A stretch of 64,000 bases of DNA from DASPJR01 sp035628505 (GTDB taxonomy: Bacteria; Planctomycetota; SZUA-567; H5-PLA8), in assembly GCA_035628505.1 (NCBI GenBank), contig DASPJR010000215.1, positions 5,058-69,057 of the forward strand, in the 5' to 3' direction. A program made the translations under genes and the position numbers. The notes under the pieces were generated by a model that worked only from the letters and a program-made list of their open reading frames with translations, was not told the origin of the DNA and did not search any database. Of the stretch, positions 38,143 to 45,978 are shown in pieces. Within the stretch, counting starts at the first letter, position 1; every line of letters begins with the position of its first letter.

Positions 38143-38209
38143 AAGCAACTCCACGGTCCGATCGTTGCTTCCTTGTTGAAGCGGTGAGTTGATTGAGAGG
38201 AAAAGAACT

Positions 38210-38614
38210 ATGGCTGAGCGACCGGAAGACGACGAAAAGAAACACGAGGCGCCCATCGCAGAGCACACGTCCAACCAGCGTCACGAAATGGACTACGTGC
38301 ATGAAGACGACGAGGATGATGACGCCGATATTCATGCCCAACTTGGCGCCGATCACCACGATGACGACACAATGGACTGGCTGCTTGAAGATCTGCCAGA
38401 CGGCGTCAAAGAGTATGCCGAAAAGTTCAAAGAGTTTGCGCTGAAAAAAGTCGAAGAGAATCCGATGCAGGCGCTGGCCATGGCCGCAGGCGCGGGCGCG
38501 CTGATCGCGGTGGCGCTGGGCGGAACGCGCGGAGGACGCAAAGGCATTCGCAAGATTGTCAAAGCGCTGCCGAAGTCCATTCGCAAGCCGCTGCGCAAGG
38601 CCGTGAACGTTTAG
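38210..38614 (+). CDS. Small acidic/basic single-span membrane protein
   Basis: A 134-residue protein with a strongly acidic, His-rich N-terminal half (HEDDEDDDADIHAQLGADHH then DDDTMDW), an amphipathic helix (EYAEKFKEFALKKVEENP), a glycine/alanine transmembrane-like segment (ALAMAAGAGALIAVALGG) and a basic C-terminus (GRKGIRKIVKALPKSIRKPL). The layout resembles DUF883/YtxH-type small stress proteins of the inner membrane, but I cannot assign it firmly. It is followed closely by two other small genes on the same strand, perhaps one transcript. GAGAGG precedes the ATG. Confidence 0.72.
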   Translation: MAERPEDDEKKHEAPIAEHTSNQRHEMDYVHEDDEDDDADIHAQLGADHHDDDTMDWLLEDLPDGVKEYAEKFKEFALKKVEENPMQALAMAAGAGALIAVALGGTRGGRKGIRKIVKALPKSIRKPLRKAVNV

Positions 38615-38684
38615 ATAGCTCTGGGGTGGCTCGGACGGCGGGTTGCCGATCAGTTGAAGAAAACGCTCGTCCCGGAGGCTGCTC

Positions 38685-39134
38685 GTGTCCGAGCTGCTCA
38701 TCGACGTCGCGAGTCTCGAGACGCTTATAAAGAACCGCCTGAACGCGGCGGTACGCTGCGTTCCGAAGCCGCAGGGTCTCGTCATCGAATTGCAGAAGGC
38801 GACGGGAATGCGCGTTCCCGGGCTGCGCACGCTGAAAGCCAGCATTGCGCTGGCCTCGCCGCGCCTGCGAGGAAGCGATCTGACGCTGCGTTACCGCGTT
38901 TTGAAAGTCGCGGGATTGAATCTGGGCAATCGGACGGTGCTCGCACTGGCTTCGCTGCTGGGACTGACCACGAAAGCACAACACCTGGTTTCACTGGACC
39001 GCAGCCGCATTCGTGTGCATCTCGACGCACTGCGCAAGGAGAACCCGTGGGCGCAGGCGCTGAAGATAAGATCCGTGGCTCTGCCCGAGCCGGAGCGCCG
39101 CGTTCTGAAGATCTCGTTCAACGTGGAGCCGTGA
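38685..39134 (+). CDS. Conserved-looking small protein of unknown function
   Basis: A 149-residue protein starting at GTG, with GGAGG about eight bases before it. It has no signal peptide or membrane segment. The composition is basic and beta-rich (LIDVASLETLIKNRLNAAV; LTLRYRVLKVAGLNLGNRTV). It runs almost directly into the next small gene, which has a similar opening (LFLDLPSLQNLLRRYGVEL against LLIDVASLETLIKNRLNAAV) and may be a short paralogue. No family is recognised. Confidence 0.7.
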   Translation: MSELLIDVASLETLIKNRLNAAVRCVPKPQGLVIELQKATGMRVPGLRTLKASIALASPRLRGSDLTLRYRVLKVAGLNLGNRTVLALASLLGLTTKAQHLVSLDRSRIRVHLDALRKENPWAQALKIRSVALPEPERRVLKISFNVEP

Positions 39135-39136
39135 GA

Positions 39137-39373
39137 ATGGCTACTTTATTTTTAGACCTGCCGTCCCTGCAGAATCTGCTGCGCCGCTACGGCGTGGAGC
39201 TCTCGCCTGCAGGCGACGGGGAATTGAATTTAAGGCAGCGGCAGATGGGCCTGGCGCTATTTATAAAATCGTTGAATCTTTCCGGCGATGTGAAGCTGAA
39301 CGGAATGACGGTAAACATCAAAGACATCGAGCTCCAGCCAGACGGTGCTCATGTTCACTTCGCCATACGTTGA
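39137..39373 (+). CDS. Small protein of unknown function, possible paralogue of its neighbour
   Basis: A 78-residue protein, ATG two bases after the preceding stop, with GGAG nine bases upstream. It was recognised inside a longer spurious frame by its ribosome site and by codon-position composition. The N-terminus resembles that of the preceding gene. The middle reads LALFIKSLNLSGDVKLNGMT. Tight spacing indicates translational coupling. Function unknown. Confidence 0.65.
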   Translation: MATLFLDLPSLQNLLRRYGVELSPAGDGELNLRQRQMGLALFIKSLNLSGDVKLNGMTVNIKDIELQPDGAHVHFAIR

Positions 39374-39390
39374 GCGGGCTTGGCGGCCGT

Positions 39391-41082
39391 TCAACTTCCG
39401 GCGTGTAGTGGCAGTGCGAAAGTAAAACGAGCGCCCTTTCCGGGGCCGTCGCTGTACGCCGCCACTTTTCCGCCGTGCAGTTCGACCATGCCTTTGACCA
39501 GCGCCAGACCGAGCCCCAATCCCCCAAAGCTGCGGTCCAGAGATTGCTCACCCTGGACGAACGGCTGAAACATCCTGTCGAGCAGCTGCGGACTGATTCC
39601 CCGCCCGTTGTCGGCGACCAGCACAACGGCATGGCCATTGTTGCGCGAGAGCTCCACCCGCACGTGCCCGCCGGATGGAGTAAACTTGCGGGCGTTGTGC
39701 AGCAGGTTGCTCAGCGCCTGGGCGATGCGTGTGGCATCCACCTCCGCTCGCAGCGGCACGGGCGAAAGGGCAAGTTCGAGCGATAAACCGCTGGCCTGAA
39801 GCGTCGAGCGGTAATCGGCAACAGTCAGCTCAACGAGGTTTACGAGGTCGACGGTGTCTTTTCGCAACAGGACCTGCCCGCGTGATATACGAGAAACATC
39901 CAGAAGGTCGTCGATCAGCCGCGACATGTGAGCGACCTGGCGCAGGATGATGTCGCCCAGCTGCCGCAGCTTTGAATCGGGGCTTGATTGAAGATTCAGC
40001 GCGTATGCCGCCGTGCGGATCGGTGCCATGGGGTTGCGCAACTCATGAGCGAGCGTCGCCAGGAACTCGTCTTTCTGCCGATTGCCTTCGCGTAAGGTTT
40101 CTTCAATCCGCTTGCGTTCGGTAATGTCGGTTGAGACTCCGCATATTGCGTAAACCTGCCCGCTGTCGTCCCGCAGCGGAGACTTCAGGGAGATGTAGGT
40201 GTGCGGACCGTCCCTGAGCGTGAGGCTCTCCTCGTAGCGGCTCGGTTCTCCGGATTGCATTACCTTGCGATCGTTGTCAGTCACAATCGCTGCCATCGAG
40301 CTCTCAAAAAGCACGGAGTCGGTATTTCCGATTGCTTTTTCGCGCGCAATACCCAGCGAATCGATGAAATGCTGGTTAACCAGCTGGTAGCGCCCCTCGC
40401 GGTCTTTCACGTACACCAGCGCGCTGACGTTGTCGATGATCGCCTGCAGCCGCGCCTCGGATGCTTTGCGCCTGTTAATTTCCTGCTGCGCCTGTTCAAA
40501 CAGACGGGAGCGTTCCAGCGCTTGCGCACACTGCTCGGCGATGGAGAGCAGGAAAGAGCATTCATCGGGAGCGAAGTCCTTTGAATCCGGAAAGCAGAAC
40601 GCGATGCATCCGGCGACCCGTTCACGAATGATCAGCGGAAGCGCCGTGACTGCCCCGCCGTGCTCCGCGCCGTGTGCCTCGGCCAGAGCGGGAAAGCGCG
40701 TGTTTCTTTCCTGGCGCGTGCGGACGAACACCGGCAATCCGGTACGGATTGCTTCCGCCACCGGCACCGGGGATTCGAGAGGATACGTGCGCCAGGCATC
40801 CTGCAGTTCAACGGGAACGCCCGTGAACGCAACGTTGATGATTGTTTTGCCATCATCATGCAGCAGCGCTACGACGCCGACTTCAGCGCCAAGCGCCGGC
40901 GAGGCCTGCCCAATGATTACTTCGGCGACTTCGGAAGGCGTGACGACTTTGGACAACGCAGACGTAATCGCCTGAAGCCGCGTAAGCCTCTCGACGATAA
41001 CCTGGGCATCCGCGCTGACAGCGTGCGTGGACGCGTGGCGCAGAACCGAAGGCTGCTCAGCCGTGTGTTCGTTGCGATTCAC
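39391..41082 (-). CDS. Soluble hybrid sensor histidine kinase (GAF-PAS-HisKA-HATPase)
   Basis: A 563-residue cytoplasmic kinase: GAF domain (about 30-195), PAS domain (about 205-325, ending ICGVSTDITERKR), HisKA with the phosphorylated His346 in LAHELRNPMAPI, and HATPase_c with N-box NLLHNARKF (Asn463), G1 VADNGRGI (Asp491) and G2 GGLGLGLALVKGM. There is no transmembrane segment and no receiver domain, so it must signal to a separate response regulator, none of which is adjacent. The signal bound by GAF/PAS cannot be read. The start is GTG with GGAG upstream. It lies 69 bases behind the esterase/SMP-30 gene on the same strand. Confidence 0.95.
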   Translation of the reverse strand: MNRNEHTAEQPSVLRHASTHAVSADAQVIVERLTRLQAITSALSKVVTPSEVAEVIIGQASPALGAEVGVVALLHDDGKTIINVAFTGVPVELQDAWRTYPLESPVPVAEAIRTGLPVFVRTRQERNTRFPALAEAHGAEHGGAVTALPLIIRERVAGCIAFCFPDSKDFAPDECSFLLSIAEQCAQALERSRLFEQAQQEINRRKASEARLQAIIDNVSALVYVKDREGRYQLVNQHFIDSLGIAREKAIGNTDSVLFESSMAAIVTDNDRKVMQSGEPSRYEESLTLRDGPHTYISLKSPLRDDSGQVYAICGVSTDITERKRIEETLREGNRQKDEFLATLAHELRNPMAPIRTAAYALNLQSSPDSKLRQLGDIILRQVAHMSRLIDDLLDVSRISRGQVLLRKDTVDLVNLVELTVADYRSTLQASGLSLELALSPVPLRAEVDATRIAQALSNLLHNARKFTPSGGHVRVELSRNNGHAVVLVADNGRGISPQLLDRMFQPFVQGEQSLDRSFGGLGLGLALVKGMVELHGGKVAAYSDGPGKGARFTFALPLHAGS

Positions 41083-41151
41083 GGGTGCGACTCTCCGCTA
41101 CGCGATTCTCCTGTCTCGCATCCGGATTTACCAGTTGTGCTGCAGGGATTT

Positions 41152-42918
41152 TTACAACCGCGGCGCGGGAGGCTGGACCGGCGCTTTGAACTGCAGCACC
41201 CCTTTCGCTTTCGTCTTGCGGCGGTAGACCTTGTCGTGGCACATCGCGTAGAGGTACTCCATATTCGGCCCGCCGAAGCAGATGTTGGCCAGCCACTTGT
41301 TCTGCGGCTTGTTGATGATTCCCACCACGCGGCCGGCCTGGTCGAACATCTGAATGCCCGCGTGGCTGGTGACGTAGAGATTGCCATTCGTGTCCACGGT
41401 CATTCCGTCGGCGCCGCAGGTGGATTTGCCTTCAGGAACGAAGGGCGAGAAGTACGGCTGCTTATGGCCGAGCGTCCCATCGGCTTCGACGCGGTAGGCC
41501 CAGACGTGCGCGCCATTCATCTCGGCGACCATGAGCTGGCCCTGGTCGGGTGTGAGGATGATTCCGTTCGGGAAGTTGAGGCCTTTATCAACTTCCTTGC
41601 GTTCCTTCTCCGCGTTGACGAACCAGACTGTCTTCTTGTTGGGGTCGGTGAAATAGATTTCGCCCTTCGCATTCACGATCAGATCATTGCTCTCAACGTC
41701 GCTGGTGATCACCGTCTCGTTGCCATTTGAAACGTCGTAGGCAACGATCTGCTTTTTGCCGCCGGCACAGGCGTAGAGCTTGCCGTCAGGCCCGAACTTC
41801 AGACCGTTCGCATTTCCTGTGTTCTCCTTAAAGAGAGTGATCTTGCCTTCAGCATCGATCTTGAAGATCTTGCTGTTGGGCAGATCGGTGAAGTACACGT
41901 TGCCCTGCTCGTCGGTCGCGCTACCTTCGGTGAAGTTGTAGCCTTCGCCCAGCAAATGCCAGTCTTCGCCGGGGATCAGCACTTTCATCAGCGGCAGATG
42001 CGCGCGCGACCACCAGACTTTGTCGTCGACAGGTTTCGGCGCGGGCGTGGCGACTGGCTGCGGGTAATCGCGCCAGAGCCAGCGGATGGCGTCCGGGAAA
42101 ATCGCGCCGCCCTGCTTGCCGTCATGGCCGCCGGTGCCTTCCACGAATTTGTAATCGTAGCCGGCATACTTCAGCGCCGCGGCCATATCAAGATTCGACA
42201 CCCACCAGCTTCCGGCGTAAATGTCCAGGTCGTTGCTGCCGTCCTGCAGGAAGACGCGGATGGGCTTGGGTTCGTTCTTGCGGATCAGGCTCGGCAGATC
42301 GTGCGCGCGGCGCAGATTCGTGAAGCTGCCGATCGTGCTGAGCACGCGGCGGAAGGCGTCCGGACGGTGCCAGGCTGCGCTGAAGGCGCAGATGCCGCCG
42401 GAACTCGCGCCGCAGATCGCGCGGTCGTTTGGATTACTGCTCAGGTTGTAGGTCTTGCCGACTTCCGGAAGAATCTCCTCGAGCAGGAAACGCGCGTACT
42501 GGTCTGTCGGATTGTCGTACTCGTAGCTGCGGTTGAATCGTGGGAGCTGCTTCTCTCCGGCAGCGGCAAGCACACCGGGATTGATGAAAATGCCGATAGT
42601 AACCGGCATTTCCTTTTTATGGATAAGATTGTCGAACACAACCGGCACGCGCCAGTTGCCTTTGACGTCCTGGTAACCGCCGCCGTCCTGGAAAATCATG
42701 ACGCAAGCCGGTTTCTCCTTCTGGGCCGGCACATAGACCCAGTAATCGCGCGTGGTGCCGGAAAAAATCTTGCTCGTCCAGCTGTGCTTGGTGACAACGC
42801 CTTTCGGAACGCCCTCCTGATAACTGGAATCGGGCCCATGCTTGTACTCTTCGCCCGCGCAGAGCAGTCCCGAGGCGAGAGCCACTATAAAGAGGGATGA
42901 GTAGAGCTGTTTGTTCAT
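41152..42918 (-). CDS. Exported esterase fused to SMP-30/gluconolactonase propeller
   Basis: A 588-residue protein with a signal peptide (1-21). The N-terminal half (about 40-290) is an esterase-D/enterochelin-esterase-like alpha/beta hydrolase with nucleophile Ser172 in GASSG, plausible acid in DGSNDLD and His in GGHDG. The C-terminal half (about 330-575) is a six-bladed SMP-30/gluconolaconase-like propeller (EGSATDEQGNVYFTDLPNSK; NGLKFGPDGKLYACAGGKKQ; FPNGIILTPDQGQLMVAEMN; GADGMTVDTNGNLYVTSHAG). The two activities may act in sequence on a sugar ester and lactone. Such fusions recur in PVC bacteria. AAGGA lies seven bases before the ATG. Confidence 0.9.
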   Translation of the reverse strand: MNKQLYSSLFIVALASGLLCAGEEYKHGPDSSYQEGVPKGVVTKHSWTSKIFSGTTRDYWVYVPAQKEKPACVMIFQDGGGYQDVKGNWRVPVVFDNLIHKKEMPVTIGIFINPGVLAAAGEKQLPRFNRSYEYDNPTDQYARFLLEEILPEVGKTYNLSSNPNDRAICGASSGGICAFSAAWHRPDAFRRVLSTIGSFTNLRRAHDLPSLIRKNEPKPIRVFLQDGSNDLDIYAGSWWVSNLDMAAALKYAGYDYKFVEGTGGHDGKQGGAIFPDAIRWLWRDYPQPVATPAPKPVDDKVWWSRAHLPLMKVLIPGEDWHLLGEGYNFTEGSATDEQGNVYFTDLPNSKIFKIDAEGKITLFKENTGNANGLKFGPDGKLYACAGGKKQIVAYDVSNGNETVITSDVESNDLIVNAKGEIYFTDPNKKTVWFVNAEKERKEVDKGLNFPNGIILTPDQGQLMVAEMNGAHVWAYRVEADGTLGHKQPYFSPFVPEGKSTCGADGMTVDTNGNLYVTSHAGIQMFDQAGRVVGIINKPQNKWLANICFGGPNMEYLYAMCHDKVYRRKTKAKGVLQFKAPVQPPAPRL

Positions 42919-43098
42919 GCACGATTCCTTAAATGGGCGCTGATTGACTCCAACGATTACACTGAAACGACGGTGATGTTTAAGGAAAAGTACGTGTGCA
43001 CATCAACATGCGGTGCGCGATACAATCTGGGAGTTCCGCAGGCACACAGATGAATATATTGTTATGGAGCGCACATCTAATCCAGGGAAGGATGTGGT

Positions 43099-43893
43099 AT
43101 GATGGCTTTCATGAAAATGCTGCATGTGCCGGCTTTAATCGTTCTCACCGCTTCTGCACTCCTTGTGTGCGCCTTGCTGTTGCGGGGACGGACGGCGGAT
43201 GCCGGCGACACATCTGGAGCAACACCTATGGGCAAGCCTAAGATCGATTCAACGCTGCCGCCAAAGCTTGAGACCGCCACGTTCGCGCTAGGGTGATTCT
43301 GGACCCCGGACTCCCAGTTTGGGAGCCTTCCTGGAATCTACCGCACACGCGTGGGCTACGCTGGCGGTAAGAAGCTAAATCCGACCTACCACGACCTCGG
43401 CGACCACACCGAGGCGTTCCAGATCGACTACGATCCGGCGGTGATCAGCTACGAAAAACTGCTGAGCCTGTTCTGGAACAACCGTGCGTCGTGCCGCGCC
43501 GCGTGGAGCCGCCAGTACATGTCGGCGATCTTTTATCACAATGACGAGCAGAAGAAGCTCGCGCTGGAAACGAAGAAAGCGGTCGCTGCAACGGGCAAGG
43601 AAGTGCACGCCGAGATCCTTCCCGTCGGCACCTTCACGCTGGCCGAGGACTATCATCAGAAATACATGCTGCGCAACGACCGCGTACTGATGCGCGAATT
43701 CAAAGCGATGTACCCGAACGACGCCGATTTCGTGAACTCCACCGCCGCCGCGCGCGTCAACGGCTATCTCGGCGGCGGGCGGCGCAAGATCACTGAAGCC
43801 GAACTGCGCAGTCTCGGGCTCTCTCCTGACGGCGAAAAATACCTGCGCAAGCAGGTTGAAGTCGTCGAGCCCGCCGCGGCCGTGGCGGAGTAA
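43099..43893 (+). CDS. msrA: Membrane-anchored selenoprotein MsrA, copy 1 (UGA read as selenocysteine)
   Basis: MsrA reduces methionine-S-sulfoxide in proteins. The frame is continuous from ATG 43099 to TAA 43893 (264 residues) except for TGA at 43294-43296, exactly where the catalytic Cys of the GCFW motif belongs (ATFALG-U66-FWTPDSQFG). Canonical downstream motifs follow: RVGYAGGKKLNPTYHDLGDH, then TEAFQIDYDP, SRQYMSAIFYHNDEQ and AEDYHQKYMLR. A hairpin directly 3' of the UGA fits a bacterial SECIS. The N-terminus has a hydrophobic anchor (about 10-28), so the enzyme faces outside the cytoplasm. Cys132, exactly 66 residues after Sec66, is shared with copy 2 and may resolve the selenenyl intermediate. 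AAGGA precedes the start. The selABCD genes are not in this window. Confidence 0.9.
43297..43335 (+). promoter_or_regulatory. Predicted bacterial SECIS element, msrA copy 1
   Basis: Upper stem CTCCC/GGGAG (43311-43315 with 43321-43325), apical loop AGTTT with G in second position, 19 bases between UGA and loop. A lower helix can form between TTCTGG just after the UGA and CCTGGAA near 43330-43336. Spacing and loop agree with the known bacterial SECIS rules. Confidence 0.8.
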
Positions 43894-43898
43894 CGTTC

Positions 43899-44642
43899 AT
43901 GCGGGGGCGGGTGCGGCTGACAGTGAGCGCTGCCGCCTGCGTGTGTGCCGGGCTGCTGCTCTATGCGCTCACGTCACATTCGCGCGCGAGCCGTCCGGTG
44001 CCGCCCATCGATAAAATTGCAGCAATTACGACCGAGACAGCAACATTTGCAGCGGGGTGATTCTGGGCCGCGGACTCCCAGTTTGGGAGTATCCCGGGAG
44101 TGCTGCGCACGCGCGCGGGATATGCGGGCGGTACGCTGGCGAATCCCACGTACGAGCGTTCCGGCGATCACGCGGAAGCCATTCAGATCGACTTCGACCC
44201 GGCGCAGGTTTCGTACGCTCGCCTGCTTGAAACGTTCTTCTCCAGCCGCCACGTCTGCCGCAGCCAGACCTGGCAGCGCATCCGCTCGGTTGTGTTCGTT
44301 CACAGCGATTCACAGAAGAAGATCGCAAACGAAGCACTCGCGGCACGGCGCGCAGAAAACAAGGAAGTCCACGCCGAGATTCGCGAAGCAGGGACATTCC
44401 ATATTGCCGAAGACAAGAACCAGAAGTACATGCTGCGCGCCGAGCCGGAACTCTGGCGCGAGTTCACGGCAATGTATCCAGACGAGCGCGACATTGTGAA
44501 TTCAACGGCCGCTGCGCGCATCAACGGGCTCATCGGCTTAAGCCGCCGAGCCGTGAGCGAGGAGGAGATGCGCAGTTTCGGGCTTTCCCCACAGGCTGCC
44601 GCTTTCCTGCGGCGGCAGCTTGACTTCGTTCCGGCCAAATAA
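43899..44642 (+). CDS. msrA: Membrane-anchored selenoprotein MsrA, copy 2 (UGA read as selenocysteine)
   Basis: The gene starts five bases after copy 1 (ATG 43899) and ends at TAA 44642, 247 residues. TGA at 44058-44060 replaces the catalytic Cys codon (ATFAAG-U54-FWAADSQFG). The protein then matches MsrA throughout (RAGYAGGTLANPTYERSGDH, AEAIQIDFDP, HIAEDKNQKYMLR). It is clearly diverged from copy 1, yet keeps the UGA, the hairpin and a cysteine (Cys120) again 66 residues after Sec. The canonical SRQYMSAIFYH stretch is changed to WQRIRSVVFVH. An N-terminal hydrophobic segment (about 8-26) anchors or exports it. It was probably made by tandem duplication and co-translated with copy 1. Confidence 0.9.
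44061..44099 (+). promoter_or_regulatory. Predicted bacterial SECIS element, msrA copy 2
   Basis: Identical upper hairpin to copy 1 (CTCCC-AGTTT-GGGAG at 44075-44089), same 19-base distance from UGA to loop. The lower helix TTCTGGG (44061-44067) pairs with CCCGGGA (44093-44099), a longer version of the one in copy 1. Confidence 0.8.
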
Positions 44643-44652
44643 CGGACACTGG

Positions 44653-45762
44653 TCATGCTGCGCGCGGCGGCTCGTAGACGTCCGCGGGGAGCGGATGATC
44701 GACGGTTCCGAGCAGCTTGTACTTCTTTTCGGCCGGCAGTTTTTCGTTAAACGCCGAAAACGCCTGGCGAGGCGTGCCGTCCGGGAAAACCGTCGGCTCG
44801 GGCTCGTCTCCAGCTACTTCTTCTTCTTCTCCTTTATCGCTGTGTGAATAGGGTTCAATTTTGCTCTGCATATCCTTCACGCGCAGCTTGTCATGGATGA
44901 TCACGAGCTCGGCGTCGCTATGCAGGCGCTTGCCTTCGAGGAATTTTTCACGCAATGTTTCATCAAGCTGCTCGAGCGCCTCAAGCGTTTGCTGCTCGTG
45001 CGTCATCTCGATCGCCTCTTCAGTCACCTCACCACCGTTGAGCCTGGCGACGCGCCGCACTTCGTCCTTTGTCGGTCCGCCTCGCGCGTTGCGCCAGTCG
45101 CGTTCATACGCCCAGGCGCTCTCGAAGCACTCCGTGAACTTTTCAGCCGGCGTCGCTTCGACTTCGCCTTTGGGGCGCTGAGAAATCAGCAGATTGAACA
45201 GATCGCATGTGCCGAGGTCCGAGCGTTTAACGCTGATGCAGTCTGGGGGCATGTCCATAAGCCCGATCTGCGGGTTGGAACTGTTCGTGTAGCTGATGCG
45301 GTGCAACTTGTCGCCCTCACGCACGCGCGAGACCAGGTCGATCCACACGCCCACGGGTTTAACTTCATAAATGACGCCATAGACGGCCTGTGCTGCGTGA
45401 GTGAATGCAGACATCTTCACCATGGGCATGGGATCAATTTCGAAGTCTGAGATCTTGTTGAAGCCGAGGCTGGTAAGTTCGCGCGCGAATTTTTCCACGG
45501 CCGCTTTATCTTCCCACTGCGTTTGGTCAATCTGGCTGAGCTTGATGCGGCGCGGCGTCATTGATGCGGACATTGAGCCGAGGCTGTCGGCGAGCTTTTT
45601 GAAGAACATCTTCAGCATTACCAGGCCGAGGACGATAGCCGCGATGAAGAGCACGAAAGCGATGCCCAGTGCCTGCAGAAACGCTGCGACTCCGTGCATG
45701 ACCAGGATGTAACCGAGCACGCCAGAGCCGATCAAAAAGATGAAGAAGATGAAGCGCAGCAT
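44653..45762 (-). CDS. Membrane-anchored protein of unknown function
   Basis: A 369-residue protein with two hydrophobic segments at the N-terminus (about 1-22 and 25-52) and a soluble remainder. Residues 75-200 are mixed alpha/beta (KFARELTSLGFNKISDFEID; QAVYGVIYEVKPVGVWIDLV). Residues 230-300 are helical and charged, followed by an acidic tail (GEEEEVAGDEPEP). I do not recognise the family. It converges on msrA copy 2 with a ten-base gap and is divergent from the antiporter. Its codon use is normal for the window. Confidence 0.75.
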   Translation of the reverse strand: MLRFIFFIFLIGSGVLGYILVMHGVAAFLQALGIAFVLFIAAIVLGLVMLKMFFKKLADSLGSMSASMTPRRIKLSQIDQTQWEDKAAVEKFARELTSLGFNKISDFEIDPMPMVKMSAFTHAAQAVYGVIYEVKPVGVWIDLVSRVREGDKLHRISYTNSSNPQIGLMDMPPDCISVKRSDLGTCDLFNLLISQRPKGEVEATPAEKFTECFESAWAYERDWRNARGGPTKDEVRRVARLNGGEVTEEAIEMTHEQQTLEALEQLDETLREKFLEGKRLHSDAELVIIHDKLRVKDMQSKIEPYSHSDKGEEEEVAGDEPEPTVFPDGTPRQAFSAFNEKLPAEKKYKLLGTVDHPLPADVYEPPRAA

Positions 45763-45978
45763 ACGAACTCTCCATCAAAAATGCGGGGGGCTTTTCAGTG
45801 GAGTTTAGCTCAGATTAAGTTTTGTAAAGACCTTAGTCCGCTCGTTCCCGAACGTAAATGCTGGCGAACTGGACCGAGTTTTTTCCACGCCCATACAAGA
45901 AAGTCCATTGATCAGTCCGCAGCTTATGGAAAGATGCCCTATCGCTCGCTGATAACACATTTCATCCGGAGAGTTCGA

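Noticed and set aside
43099..43296. Reading the msrA N-terminal stubs as short separate genes or as broken pseudogenes
   Set aside because: Two independent copies have the stop at the same catalytic codon, no other disruptions, and a SECIS-like hairpin; random decay would not do this twice.
43294..44060. UGA reassigned to Trp or Gly genome-wide
   Set aside because: UGA ends many intact genes here, for example in the ATGA overlap at 61793-61796, so the standard code applies.
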